In this document: piece after piece, positions 35,544-44,224 of the stretch
Position numbering within the stretch: position 1 is the stretch's first letter
How the letters are laid out: each line of letters starts with the position of its first letter
Assembly (NCBI RefSeq): GCF_900112585.1
Contig: NZ_FOLY01000004.1
Span: 310,001 to 374,000 of the forward strand
Direction: 5' to 3'
Origin: Kushneria avicenniae
GTDB taxonomy: Bacteria; Pseudomonadota; Gammaproteobacteria; Pseudomonadales; Halomonadaceae
DNA: 64,000 bases
Translations under genes and position numbers: made by a program
The notes under the pieces: generated by a model
What the model was told of the DNA's origin: nothing
Seen by the model: the letters and a program-made list of their open reading frames with translations, nothing else
Databases searched by the model: none

Positions 35544-35882
35544 GAATGCCTCGATGTCTGTGACATGACGCGCCGCAGATTATTGTGTATCCCATAAGCG
35601 GGGAAGATCCCTGCCACGGCGCTGTCATCAAAATGTCACACTCAGGCATTTCCCCCTACAGAGACCTTGGTCGTGGTAGCACGCTACTGGATACGAACGC
35701 ATTTCATGAACGTATATGATCTGCGCATCTGAAGGCATAATCTTCATGACCCCGTAGTCTTGTGACACTGGAGTCTTGTGACCCTGCAGCGTCATGGTGG
35801 TCAAAGGATCAGACAGGCTTTATGCACCGTTGAATGTCAAACGAAGGAATGTGGTCAACGCGCGCTGAACGGGGAGCAGATC
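35544..35882. other. Divergent intergenic region glpT - MerR gene
   Basis: The 339-bp gap holds a pair of 16-bp tandem units (see 35756-35787), the glpT upstream region and the MerR-gene ribosome-binding site GGGGAG at about 35872. I looked for a CRP site (TGTGA-N6-TCACA) for glpT and a MerR-type operator but found none that is convincing. No RNA gene recognised. Confidence 0.5.
35756..35787. repeat. Tandem repeat, 2 x 16 bp
   Basis: AGTCTTGTGACACTGG (35756-35771) is followed by AGTCTTGTGACCCTGC (35772-35787), 14 of 16 identical. A more divergent, 17-bp unit beginning AATCTTCATGAC may precede it. It lies about 100 bp upstream of the MerR-type regulator. Confidence 0.85.
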
Positions 35883-36314
35883 ATGAAGATTGGAGAACTG
35901 GCGAAGGAAGCCGGCTGCAGTAGCCAGACCATCCGCTTTTACGAGCGCGAGGGGCTTTTACCGGCGCCAGAGCGCAGCGAGAGCAACTATCGCCATTACG
36001 GTTCGATGCATCTCAAGCGGCTGAGCTTTATCCGCAACTGCCGGGCGCTGGCGATGAGTCATGCCGAGATCCATGCGCTACTGGCGCTGATGGACGACCC
36101 GCGGGGCGATTGTCAGGCCATCAACGCCCTGCTCGATGAGCATATCGATCATGTCGAGGTACGTCTGAAAGAGCTTTCCCAGCTGCACGGCCAGCTCAGG
36201 CACCTGCGAGAGAAATGCGAGCACGCCCGTTCGGTGGGCGACTGCGGCATCGTGCACGGTCTGGAAGAGATGGCGCGGGAGGAGGAGCCCGGCAGCAGCA
36301 CCCATCTGGGCTAG
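35883..36314 (+). CDS. cadR: MerR-family heavy-metal regulator, CadR/PbrR type
   Basis: A 143-residue regulator. The N-terminal MerR helix-turn-helix reads MKIGELAKEAGCSSQTIRFY followed by EREGLLPAPERSESNYR. A dimerisation helix and a metal loop follow, with Cys77, Cys112 and Cys121; these match the three Cys of Cd(II)/Pb(II)-responsive CadR proteins (EKCEHARSVGDCGIVHGL). Start at 35883 is set by GGGGAG and by the family N terminus. CadR normally controls a P-type Cd/Zn exporter, which is absent here, so its target lies elsewhere. Confidence 0.88.
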   Translation: MKIGELAKEAGCSSQTIRFYEREGLLPAPERSESNYRHYGSMHLKRLSFIRNCRALAMSHAEIHALLALMDDPRGDCQAINALLDEHIDHVEVRLKELSQLHGQLRHLREKCEHARSVGDCGIVHGLEEMAREEEPGSSTHLG

Positions 36315-36333
36315 CCGGGCCAGACAAACGAGC

Positions 36334-36900
36334 TCAGGTACGCGGCAGGGTGACGCCGCGCTGGCCCATGTACTTGCCGCCGCGGTCCTTGTAGGAGGTG
36401 TCACACACTTCGTCAGACTCGAAAAAGAGCATCTGTGCCACGCCTTCGTTGGCGTAGATCCGCGCCGGCAGGTTGGTGGTATTGGAAAATTCGAGCGTCA
36501 CGTGCCCTTCCCACTCCGGCTCCAGAGGCGTGACGTTGACGATGATGCCGCAGCGCGCATAGGTCGACTTGCCCAGACAGATGGTCAGCACGTTACGCGG
36601 AATGCGGAAGTATTCCACCGTGCGCGCCAGCGCGAAGGAGTTGGGCGGAATCACGCAGGCATCCCCTTTCACATCTACAAAGCTCTTCTCATCGAAGTGC
36701 TTGGGGTCGACGGTGGCAGAATGGATGTTGGTGAACACCTTGAACTCATCGGAGCAGCGCACGTCGTAGCCATAGCTTGACGTCCCGTAGGAGATGACAC
36801 GCTGATCACCGGCATGGCGGACCTGATCGTACTCGAACGGCTCGATCATGCCGTGTTCCTGCGCCATGCGGCGAATCCATTTGTCTGCCTTGATGCTCAC
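36334..36900 (-). CDS. dcd: dCTP deaminase
   Basis: A 188-residue homotrimeric enzyme that deaminates dCTP to dUTP, feeding dTMP synthesis. It shows the family sequence from [21 protein letters not shown], through [16 protein letters not shown], to [20 protein letters not shown] and [13 protein letters not shown] with the catalytic Glu. The start is GTG at 36900 preceded by AGGA. It lies downstream of apbC on the same strand, the order found in Pseudomonas. Confidence 0.97.
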   Translation of the reverse strand: MSIKADKWIRRMAQEHGMIEPFEYDQVRHAGDQRVISYGTSSYGYDVRCSDEFKVFTNIHSATVDPKHFDEKSFVDVKGDACVIPPNSFALARTVEYFRIPRNVLTICLGKSTYARCGIIVNVTPLEPEWEGHVTLEFSNTTNLPARIYANEGVAQMLFFESDEVCDTSYKDRGGKYMGQRGVTLPRT

Positions 36901-37084
36901 GAGGGGTGTCCTGTCGCAATGCCTGAAAGATGGGGGTAAAGCTGAAGCGCCAGAGCGGCGTCAACGCATGCTGCCATCGCGTTGCACACCGCCCTGGCGG
37001 GTGATATCGGCCATGATACCGGCGTGCCCCGCCGAACCAAAGCCCGGGATGCGCCACCCCGGGAAGCGAGACGGCTGCACGGCG

Positions 37085-37891
37085 TTATTCGCCGAAGCTG
37101 ATCGACGGGCCGCTTTCGCGCGTTCTGGCGCCGAGCTGCTCATCCACGCGGGCGGCAATTTCCATGAAGGCGCGCGCGGCCGCGCTTTCCGGGTCGGCCA
37201 CCACAGTAGGATGACCGCCGTCGACCTGCTCGCGAATGCTCATGGTCAGCGGCAGGCGGCCCAGCACTTCGGTATCGTACTGAGCGGCAATGCGGGCACC
37301 GCCACCTTCCCCGAAAACCGCCTCTTCATGACCGCAGTTCGAGCACACGTGGGTGCTCATGTTCTCGACCACGCCCAGCACCGGCACGTTGACCTTGCGA
37401 AACATTTCGATGCCCTTGCGCGCATCCAGCAGCGCAATGTCCTGTGGCGTGGTGACGATCACCGAGCCCGACACCGGCACCTGCTGTGACAGGGTCAGCT
37501 GAATGTCACCGGTGCCCGGCGGCATATCGATGAACAGATAATCCAGCTCGCCCCAGCCGGTCTGGGTCAAAAGCTGCTGGAAGGCGCCGGCGACCATCGG
37601 TCCGCGCCAGACCATGGCGGTTTCAGTATCGACCAGCACCGCCATCGACATCATTTTCAAACCGTGCGCCTCGATCGGCTTCATGGTCTTGTCATCGACC
37701 ATGGTCGGCCGAGTGCCGGGCTTGATACCCAGCATCTGCGCCTGGCTGGGGCCATAGATGTCGGCGTCCAGCACACCGACGCGATGCCCCTGCGCGGCCA
37801 TGGCCAGCGCCAGATTGACGGTGACGGTGGACTTGCCCACGCCACCCTTGCCGGAAGCGACGGCCACCACATGTTTGACTGTTTCGAGCAC
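37085..37891 (-). CDS. apbC: Iron-sulfur cluster carrier protein ApbC/Mrp
   Basis: A 268-residue P-loop NTPase that delivers Fe-S clusters. It has the deviant Walker A GKGGVGKST at residues 14-22, DADIYGPSQAQMLG, DMPPGTGDIQLTL, and the cluster-bridging CSNC motif in STHVCSNCGHEEAVF. It lacks the N-terminal MIP18-like domain of longer Mrp proteins. The start is GTG at 37891 with AGGAGACAGG upstream. In many relatives metG is the divergent neighbour; here metG is 6 kb away. Confidence 0.95.
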   Translation of the reverse strand: MLETVKHVVAVASGKGGVGKSTVTVNLALAMAAQGHRVGVLDADIYGPSQAQMLGIKPGTRPTMVDDKTMKPIEAHGLKMMSMAVLVDTETAMVWRGPMVAGAFQQLLTQTGWGELDYLFIDMPPGTGDIQLTLSQQVPVSGSVIVTTPQDIALLDARKGIEMFRKVNVPVLGVVENMSTHVCSNCGHEEAVFGEGGGARIAAQYDTEVLGRLPLTMSIREQVDGGHPTVVADPESAAARAFMEIAARVDEQLGARTRESGPSISFGE

Positions 37892-38058
37892 TACCTGTCT
37901 CCTGTCCGTTTCCTGCCGACACCCCGGATTACGCCTGCGATGTCATGATCGAGCGACAGTATAAACCCTCACCCGGCGACAATCCCAGGTGAAACACTCG
38001 GATATAGCCGTGTCTGACCCGTTCAGGCCTTCATCTTTCGTCTCGGTTTTCCACTGAA

Positions 38059-38469
38059 TCAATGATCCACACGCCCACGCAGCGCCTTTTTCTGACCACG
38101 CTGCTTCTTGCCTTCCAGCCGGCGCTTTTTGGACCCCAGGGTCGGCCTTGTCGCCTTGCGAGGCCTGTCGGTATGGATCACCGACTTGATCAGCGCTCGC
38201 AGACGCGCCTGGGCCTCCTGGCGATTGAGCTCCTGAGTGCGCTGGGACTGTGCCTTGATGATGATCATGCCGCTGGCGGTAATGCGATGATCATTGAGCG
38301 AGAGCAGCCGGTCCTTGTACTCCTGCGCCAGGCTGCTGGCTTGTATGTCCATGCGCAGATGGATGGCTGAAGCCACCTTGTTGACGTTCTGGCCACCGGA
38401 GCCCTGAGAACGGATGGCATGCATCTCGAACTCGCTGTCGTCGATGGCAATGTGACGGGATATATGCAT
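38059..38469 (-). CDS. arfB: Alternative ribosome-rescue factor ArfB (YaeJ)
   Basis: A 136-residue peptidyl-tRNA hydrolase that frees stalled ribosomes. The GGQ catalytic loop is intact in RSQGSGGQNVNKVAS, followed by AIHLRMDI and HRITASGMIIIKAQSQRTQ. The C-terminal Lys/Arg-rich tail (KKRRLEGKKQRGQKKALRGR) is the part that enters the empty mRNA channel. Length fits ArfB and excludes full release factors. No stop-codon-recognition domain. Confidence 0.95.
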   Translation of the reverse strand: MHISRHIAIDDSEFEMHAIRSQGSGGQNVNKVASAIHLRMDIQASSLAQEYKDRLLSLNDHRITASGMIIIKAQSQRTQELNRQEAQARLRALIKSVIHTDRPRKATRPTLGSKKRRLEGKKQRGQKKALRGRVDH

Positions 38470-38599
38470 GCGTTACATTTCTCGAACCGTTTTGGTGCCT
38501 GATGCTCAGGGCCGAATGTGCCACCAGACCGGCCGACTGTTTCTGGTATGCCCGGGATGTGGCGTAGACAGTAATATCTGGACAGCCTCCTGACCGCTA

Positions 38600-39574
38600 T
38601 CAGTGTTCGGCGTCTTCGGCAGGCGTATAGAGCCCCCGGGCTCGCAGCCAGTGATCCAGCAGTGTGGTCCAGCTGTCCAGTGCGGCGTCGCCCATGCCCA
38701 GTCCCGAACCATGCGGCCCGTTGCCGAAGATATGCAGCTCGGCCGGAACTCGGGCATTCACCAGCGCTGTATAGAAATCGATGCTGCCCTGCGGCGGCAC
38801 CAGCTCATCATTGGTGGTTTGATAGATGAAAGTCGGCGGCGTGTCAGCACTGACCTGTCTTTCGGGGCGATAGCGGTCCCGCCAGGTCCGATCGCACTGA
38901 TCGATTTTCATCAGCTGGCAGTAATCGATGCGGCTGCTCGGGTCGCTGAACATCACCAGTGCCGGATATCCCAGCACCAGAAAGTCGGGCTGGCTGCGCT
39001 GGCGGTCGACCGGATCATCGGCGCTTGCATCCCCCTGATCAAAGCGTGTCCCGGCCAGCGCTGCCAGATGCCCGCCAGCCGAGAAACCGGCCATACCGAC
39101 CCGGTCGGGGTCGATACTGAAGTCCCCGGCGTGTGCACGTACCCAGCGCATGGCGCGCTGGGCGTCTTCCAGCGGCACCGGCATCGGGTATTCCGGCCCC
39201 AGCCGGTACTTGAGCACAAAGGCCACCACGCCGCGGGTATTGAACCAGTTGGCGATCTGGCGACCTTCGGTATTGTCGGACAGCACCTGATAGGCGCCAC
39301 CGGGGGCAATGATGACTGCCGTGCTGTTGGGCTTTTGCCCGGGCGGATAGATGGTCAGGGTGGGCTGATCACGAAAGCCCTCGCCGCGCGCATCCGGCAC
39401 GTCACCCTCCCAAAGCGGCACCGTATGCTGTTCCAGATAGCCATTATAGGCCTGCGGCGGTAGCTGCTGCGTATGGGGAACATCGTCCCCGGCGACGGCC
39501 GAAGACACCAATGCGGCCATGATCATGGACAGAAATGACAGTACGCCCGAGCGAAAGAGAGGGAGTGCAGACAC
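38600..39574 (-). CDS. Exported alpha/beta hydrolase, BD-FAE / xylan-esterase-like
   Basis: A 324-residue secreted esterase of the BD-FAE-like group. The GTG at 39574, with AGGA upstream, gives a signal peptide (LFRSGVLSFLSMIMAALVSS). The oxyanion motif is IIAPGGAYQVLS, the nucleophile elbow GMAGFSAGGHLAALAG, the Asp is in TTNDELVPP and the His in GNGPHGSGLG. Relatives remove acetyl or feruloyl groups from polysaccharides; the substrate here is unknown. It is close behind terB on the same strand (56 bp). Confidence 0.85.
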   Translation of the reverse strand: MSALPLFRSGVLSFLSMIMAALVSSAVAGDDVPHTQQLPPQAYNGYLEQHTVPLWEGDVPDARGEGFRDQPTLTIYPPGQKPNSTAVIIAPGGAYQVLSDNTEGRQIANWFNTRGVVAFVLKYRLGPEYPMPVPLEDAQRAMRWVRAHAGDFSIDPDRVGMAGFSAGGHLAALAGTRFDQGDASADDPVDRQRSQPDFLVLGYPALVMFSDPSSRIDYCQLMKIDQCDRTWRDRYRPERQVSADTPPTFIYQTTNDELVPPQGSIDFYTALVNARVPAELHIFGNGPHGSGLGMGDAALDSWTTLLDHWLRARGLYTPAEDAEH

Positions 39575-39630
39575 GACATGTCCTGATGGCCGGTGACAGG
39601 GAAGCAGTGAACAACGCAGGCGTGACAATA

Positions 39631-40092
39631 CTACGCCAGGCCCAGCGCCTGCTGTACCTCGAGCTTTTGCGTGATGAAATCGGCATGATCGACATAGAGA
39701 AGCTCGGCCAGCTTGCGCACCCGCGCCTCCTCCTGCGGGTCCAGCGCGCCATCGGCGTAGGCCATACGCCAGAGCCGCCCGATCAGCGCCACCCGCTGCG
39801 GGTAGTCATATTCATCCCGGATCAGTCGTACGAACTGATAGTGATCCACCGAATCCTCGACCTGCTGACGTGCCATATCAACCAGCGTTTCCACGGCGCT
39901 GTCGTCCAGATCAAACCGGCGGCGCAGCATGTCCCGCAGCGTCTGTTGCTCAACATCCTTCATCTCGCCGTCAGCGCGCATGACCTCACACATCAGCGCC
40001 GCCACGGCCAGCTCCAGCGTCATCCTGTGATCCTGGTCGCTCGGTGAGCGGCCGCTCATACGCTCGAAAAACTCGTTGATGGTATCCAGCAT
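39631..40092 (-). CDS. TerB-family tellurite-resistance-like protein
   Basis: A 153-residue cytosolic helical protein with a TerB/DjlA-type domain: LAVAALMCEVMRADGEMKDVEQ and a second repeat LIGRLWRMAYADGALDPQEEARV. The acidic DGE/DGALD turns bind divalent metal in TerB. Single TerB-domain proteins are common and rarely linked to actual tellurite resistance; no other ter gene is present. TTGGAGA precedes the ATG. Confidence 0.85.
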   Translation of the reverse strand: MLDTINEFFERMSGRSPSDQDHRMTLELAVAALMCEVMRADGEMKDVEQQTLRDMLRRRFDLDDSAVETLVDMARQQVEDSVDHYQFVRLIRDEYDYPQRVALIGRLWRMAYADGALDPQEEARVRKLAELLYVDHADFITQKLEVQQALGLA

Positions 40093-40287
40093 GCTGTTGT
40101 CTCCAAAGGATTGGCGCTCATCGTTATGCCACAGGGCGATAGATAAGGTACAGCGACAGGGGCAAGCGCACGCGTTACGTAATTCAATACTGGAGGATCA
40201 GGCAAGGCACAGACAGTAATCACCACGGCATATGCACGGCATAAGCACTACACTCCGGGTCGTTCCGTCATACCAAAGGAGGTTACC

Positions 40288-41667
40288 GTGTCGAACACCA
40301 TTAAAACCGTGAATCCGGCTACCGGCCAGACCATCCGGGAATTCGAGACGATCTCCGATGAGCAGCTGCATCAAAAGATCGAACAGACGCATCAGGCCTT
40401 TCTCGACTGGAAGCAGCGCTCTCTTGAAGAGCGTGGCAGGCTGGTACGTCGGGTCGGCGAGCTTCTGGTCAGGGACAAGGAGCGCCTTTCGAGTCTCATG
40501 ACTCAGGAGATGGGCAAACCGATCAGCCAGGCCCCGCCCGAGATCGATCTATGCAAAAGCATTTGCGATTACAGCGCCGACAACGCTGCACGCGTTCTGG
40601 CCGAAGAAGAACGTGATCTGCCCGGCGGTCGTGCGCTGGTCACTCACCAGCCGATCGGCATTATCTTCGGCATTCAACCGTGGAACTTCCCCTTCTACCA
40701 GGTCATTCGCTACACGATTGCCAACCTGATGGCCGGCAACGCTGTGCTGCTCAAGCACGCACCCAATGTCTGGGGCTGCGCCGAGGCGCTGGAAGAGATC
40801 TTTCGTGAAGCCGGCATGCCCGACAATGTCTTTACCGTGCTCTACATTCGCGATGAGCAGGCAAGCCAGGTCACCGAGCACCGTCTGGTGCGCGGCGTCA
40901 CCTTTACCGGTAGCGCCGCTACGGGCCGCAAGGTGGCCGCGGCTGCCAGCGAACAGCTCAAGAAGACCGTGCTGGAACTGGGCAGCAACGACGCCTACCT
41001 GGTGCTCGAGGATGCCGACATCGACAAGGCAGTCGAAACCTGTGTCACCGGCCGCATTACCAACAACGGCCAGACCTGTGTTGCCGCCAAGCGTTTCGTG
41101 GTGGTGGACGCCGTCTATGAGCAGTTCCGCGACGCCTTCGTTAAACGAATGAAGCAGGTCGAATTCGGCGATCCGACCGATGAAAACACTCAGCTGGGCC
41201 CGCTGGCGCGCAGGGATCTGCGTGACGAGCTCCATAAGCAGGTACAGGCATCCGTCGACAAGGGTGCCGTCTGCCTGACCGGCGGCGAAGTCCCCGACGT
41301 GGATGGCTTTTTCTATCCCTCTACGGTGCTGGACAACGTCACGCCCGGCATGCCCGCCTACGACGGCGAGCTGTTTGGCCCGGTCGCCTCGCTGATTCGT
41401 GCAAAAGATGAAGAAGACGCGCTGCGTATTGCCAATGACTCGGTATACGGTCTAGGCGGCGGTATCTTCTCCAGAGACGAAGCGCGCGCCGTACGCCTGG
41501 CACGCGATCATTTCGATACCGGTATGGTCTGCGTCAACGGCTACTACATTGCGCAGCCCAATCTGCCCTTTGGCGGCGTGAAGGAGAGCGGTTACGGCCG
41601 TGAACACGGCGGTTATGGCATGCTTGAGTTCGTTAACAGCAAGTCGCTGATGATTGCTCAGTCATGA
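40288..41667 (+). CDS. Succinate-semialdehyde dehydrogenase (Sad/YneI type)
   Basis: A 459-residue NAD(P)+-dependent aldehyde dehydrogenase. The conserved Asn133 lies in [11 protein letters not shown], catalytic Glu230 in LELGSNDAY and the nucleophile Cys264 in [11 protein letters not shown]; the end [16 protein letters not shown] is typical of this short ALDH group. Succinate semialdehyde is the likely substrate, but other small aldehydes are possible. The start is GTG at 40288 with a near-perfect AAAGGAGG. It is monocistronic with its own terminator. Confidence 0.88.
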   Translation: MSNTIKTVNPATGQTIREFETISDEQLHQKIEQTHQAFLDWKQRSLEERGRLVRRVGELLVRDKERLSSLMTQEMGKPISQAPPEIDLCKSICDYSADNAARVLAEEERDLPGGRALVTHQPIGIIFGIQPWNFPFYQVIRYTIANLMAGNAVLLKHAPNVWGCAEALEEIFREAGMPDNVFTVLYIRDEQASQVTEHRLVRGVTFTGSAATGRKVAAAASEQLKKTVLELGSNDAYLVLEDADIDKAVETCVTGRITNNGQTCVAAKRFVVVDAVYEQFRDAFVKRMKQVEFGDPTDENTQLGPLARRDLRDELHKQVQASVDKGAVCLTGGEVPDVDGFFYPSTVLDNVTPGMPAYDGELFGPVASLIRAKDEEDALRIANDSVYGLGGGIFSRDEARAVRLARDHFDTGMVCVNGYYIAQPNLPFGGVKESGYGREHGGYGMLEFVNSKSLMIAQS

Positions 41668-41741
41668 TGTCGTGATCGTGGCTCTATCCTGCCGCCTGCG
41701 GTAATGGGTCAAACCGACGCTGAGCCATGAGCGAGAAGGTA

Positions 41742-41780
41742 AAACAAATGCCCCGGGAGAGTGACTCCCGGGGCATTTTC
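41742..41780 (+). terminator. Intrinsic terminator of the aldehyde dehydrogenase gene
   Basis: AATGCCCCGGGAG (41747-41759) pairs with CTCCCGGGGCATT (41765-41777), a 13-bp stem, with TTTC at its end on the plus strand and AAAAC before it. It could also serve the minus-strand microprotein gene. Confidence 0.9.
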
Positions 41781-41820
41781 ATGCAGCGTGGCCTGCCTGC
41801 AATGATCTATCGATCGACGT

Positions 41821-41895
41821 TTAGCGCAGCCCCAGAAAGGACAGGATGAAAAGCACCACGACCACCAGACCGATGAGATAAATGATATTGCGCAT
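41821..41895 (-). CDS. 24-residue single-pass membrane microprotein
   Basis: An ATG at 41895 opens a 24-codon frame ending in TAA at 41821. The product starts MRNIIYLIGLVVVVL and ends FLGLR: a short basic N terminus, one hydrophobic helix and a terminal Arg. AAGGGG lies 8 nt before the ATG. A terminator stem stands about 45 nt downstream on the same strand. Tiny hydrophobic proteins of this look are widespread and often unannotated; I cannot name a function. A longer frame on the same strand (41709-41972) is unlikely. Confidence 0.6.
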   Translation of the reverse strand: MRNIIYLIGLVVVVLFILSFLGLR

Positions 41896-42055
41896 GTCTT
41901 GCCCCTTGCTTCGTTATGAATGCGGGCCACCCTGTAGCGAGGCCGACCGTTAACGCGTTCCTGCGTTGGCATCAGATTAGTCCAGAGCGTGACAGTGGGC
42001 CAGGTCTACGACATTGATAACGTCATGCCTCACCGAATGGAGGCTCAGACATGCA

Positions 42056-42727
42056 TTACCACGCAAGCCAGATGGTATGACGCGCCCCCTTGCCCGGGCG
42101 ATGTGCACGCACCATGTGCTCCTCGACACAAAGCCCCGCCCGCTTGAGCCGCTCGCTGAAACCGGGGTCCATCCCTGCTGACCAGACCGCCAGCACACCG
42201 TCGGGCCGTAGCGCGCGCTGAATACTTTCAAGCCCGCGCGCACTGTAAAGCCGGTCATTGTCGCGCTGGGTCAACCCTTCCGGGCCGTTGTCCACATCCA
42301 GCATGATGGCATCGAAGCCTTCTTCGCTGCGCGCGATGACCTCTGCCACATCCTCGACAAGAATGTGGCAGCGTGAATCACGAATCGGGTAGCCGGCTGC
42401 CGCGCCCAACGGGCCGCGATTCCACTCGACCACCCCGGGCACCAGCTCGGCCACCACCACTTCTGCTTCAGCGCCGAGCGTGGCCAAAGCCGCGGCCAGA
42501 GTAAAGCCCATGCCCAGCCCCCCGACCAGAACACGCACATTCGGATGAGCATACACGCGCTCACAAGCCAGTTCCGCCAGCGCATCCTCGGAACCGTGCA
42601 GTCGCGTGTTCATCAGCTCACCGGGCTTGCCGGCAATGCGGATGGAGAACTCGTCATTGCGCTGCAACAGCCGCAGCTGACCACCGCCGGGGATATCGGC
42701 GGTATCGATTTCACACAGCTTGGCCAT
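42056..42727 (-). CDS. Spermidine-synthase-like methyltransferase-fold protein
   Basis: A 223-residue class I Rossmann protein. The nucleotide-binding loop is VLVGGLGMGFTLAAAL, followed by the acidic VVVAELVPGVVEWN and by DAIMLDVDNGPEGL, the position of the catalytic Asp in polyamine aminopropyltransferases. An N-terminal beta domain (about 1-60) resembles the spermidine synthase entry. It may be a methyl- or aminopropyltransferase; true spermidine synthases are longer and carry other gatekeeper motifs. AGGTAGG precedes the ATG. Confidence 0.75.
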   Translation of the reverse strand: MAKLCEIDTADIPGGGQLRLLQRNDEFSIRIAGKPGELMNTRLHGSEDALAELACERVYAHPNVRVLVGGLGMGFTLAAALATLGAEAEVVVAELVPGVVEWNRGPLGAAAGYPIRDSRCHILVEDVAEVIARSEEGFDAIMLDVDNGPEGLTQRDNDRLYSARGLESIQRALRPDGVLAVWSAGMDPGFSERLKRAGLCVEEHMVRAHRPGKGARHTIWLAW

Positions 42728-42773
42728 GGCCTACCTGTCAAAAAAATTAAAAAATGATGCCGGTCCGTGTCTT

Positions 42774-43136
42774 CTACAGGACACCGGCATCCGCCAGTGC
42801 AGGCTCATCGACAAGACCATAAAGTGCCCGCTCCTCGCGACACTCAAAGCTGGCCTCCTCGAAGTCACGACAGACCTGTGGGCGGCGCGGATGGATACTG
42901 CACAGCATGGTGTTGCGATCCACCGCCGCGCACCAGCCCTCTTCATCCTGACGCATCACCACACCCCCCCACTCGTCCTCATCGATCAAACCATGAGGCA
43001 CACCGCGGGCCAGATCGTCGTCATCCAGCATGACCAGCAGCCGACAGCAGCACGCCTCGCAATTGAAGCAGCTGACGCCATCAGGCGTCTCGATGGATTC
43101 AAGGGGGATATCACCGGACATGCACGCAGCCATCAT
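42774..43136 (-). CDS. YkgJ-family cysteine-cluster protein (zinc/iron-chelating domain)
   Basis: A protein of up to 120 residues with the CxxCxxCC cluster (SCFNCEACCCRL), a following Cys in EGWCAAVDRNTMLC and IHPRRPQVCRDFE. These Cys are typical of the UPF0153/YkgJ metal-binding family, thought to bind Zn or an Fe-S cluster. The C-terminal CREERALYGL is also conserved. Start could be 43136 or the in-frame ATG at 43121; neither has a clear Shine-Dalgarno. It is 46 bp upstream of the spermidine-synthase-like gene on the same strand. Confidence 0.85.
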   Translation of the reverse strand: MMAACMSGDIPLESIETPDGVSCFNCEACCCRLLVMLDDDDLARGVPHGLIDEDEWGGVVMRQDEEGWCAAVDRNTMLCSIHPRRPQVCRDFEEASFECREERALYGLVDEPALADAGVL

Positions 43137-43189
43137 CGATCACTATGGGCCGGCCATTGTACACACCGTCAGCCAGGGCGCGGTCCTGT

Positions 43190-43600
43190 TTACGACACGC
43201 CGTGACGCCGAGCACCCATCAGGTTTGTACTCCACGCAATGCAGATGATCAGCAGCACCTGCAGAGGCAGGCGCAACAGCAACGCTGTTTCGGGCACATG
43301 CGGGAATTTTTCGGCATGCCACCACATATAGACATTGGCCGGCGTCACGCACAGTGTCAGCGCGATCAAACCAATGCCCGCGGCACGGCGATAGCGCGGC
43401 ATAAAAATACCGATGGCCCCGAGCAGCTCAAACGCCCCGGTAATGAAGACCGCCGGCATTTTGAAAGGCAGAGAGGGGGGAATAATCGAAGCAAACGCCG
43501 CCGGCCAGAAAAAGTGGGCGATGCCACCCAGCAAGAACCAGAGAAAGACAACGGCAAGGCCGAGGCGTTGACTACGGGATGTGACGCTTCCAGTACCCAC
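43190..43600 (-). CDS. DoxX-like membrane protein
   Basis: A 136-residue protein with four hydrophobic segments and the DoxX-family pattern FLLGGIAHFFWPAAFASIIPP and VFITGAFELLGAIGIFMPRYRRAAG. Function of such small DoxX proteins is poorly known; some relate to redox or thiosulfate metabolism. The GTG start at 43600 directly abuts the TAA stop of the acetyltransferase gene upstream, so translation is probably coupled. A GGGGA Shine-Dalgarno lies inside that gene. Confidence 0.82.
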   Translation of the reverse strand: MGTGSVTSRSQRLGLAVVFLWFLLGGIAHFFWPAAFASIIPPSLPFKMPAVFITGAFELLGAIGIFMPRYRRAAGIGLIALTLCVTPANVYMWWHAEKFPHVPETALLLRLPLQVLLIICIAWSTNLMGARRHGVS

Positions 43601-44080
43601 TTATTTCCCCGCCCTCATTGAAAGATCAAGAACCAGCCACAGGCGATCCTGGTGTTGAATGCCGTTTTCAAACAATGGCCTGTCGTAATATTCAGTGAAA
43701 TAGTCCTTTTGAACACTGACCACCCTGAGGCCGTGTCGCTGATAAAAGCTCAACTGGTGACCAAAGGCGCCGGTGCCCAGCGTCAGACGCTGACATGAAT
43801 GATCATGAGCCGTATCAATGGCGGCGTTCAACAATAGAGAACCGATACCTCTTTGCTGCAGCGCCGGCATGACAGCAATGTTTAAAAGCTCCAACTCGCC
43901 CGGAGTACGGAAAGCCAGTACACAAATACCAGCTATCACGCCATCCAGTGCCGCTCTCAAGGCGATGCCATCTTTGGGATAAGTCTCGATAGAAGTCTCA
44001 TCCGGGTCGGCCTCGAGCAGAAGCTGTTTCGGCAAGCTGGAAACCGACACTTTTTCAATCAGGGGAACATCGGTCGCCAT
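43601..44080 (-). CDS. GNAT-family N-acetyltransferase
   Basis: A 159-residue acetyl-CoA-dependent transferase. Acetyl-CoA motif A is clear in [20 protein letters not shown] with the R/Q-x-x-G-x-G loop; motif B follows in [19 protein letters not shown]. The C-terminal DRLWLVLDL strand is common in the HPA2/YjgM-like group. Substrate unknown. GGAAG precedes the ATG. It is the first gene of a two-gene unit with the DoxX-like gene, divergent from metG. Confidence 0.85.
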   Translation of the reverse strand: MATDVPLIEKVSVSSLPKQLLLEADPDETSIETYPKDGIALRAALDGVIAGICVLAFRTPGELELLNIAVMPALQQRGIGSLLLNAAIDTAHDHSCQRLTLGTGAFGHQLSFYQRHGLRVVSVQKDYFTEYYDRPLFENGIQHQDRLWLVLDLSMRAGK

Positions 44081-44224
44081 GGCACTTCCGTGTCGCTGCG
44101 TGCAATGCGTATATGGGCATGTTGCCGGACAACGATGCTACAATCGGCCATCGATTTCACCCTCTTCACCCCGTCCGGCCCTGCACGGCCCGGCCTCGGG
44201 TTTCGTCACGGGAACAGCCTTTTC

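Noticed and set aside
35621-35642. CRP-like site upstream of glpT (TGTCA ... TCACA)
   Set aside because: The half-sites are 8 bp apart rather than 6 and one half is a poor match.
41709-41972. An 87-codon minus-strand frame after the aldehyde dehydrogenase
   Set aside because: It spans the terminator stem and contains the better-supported 24-codon gene in another frame; no ribosome-binding site or recognisable sequence.
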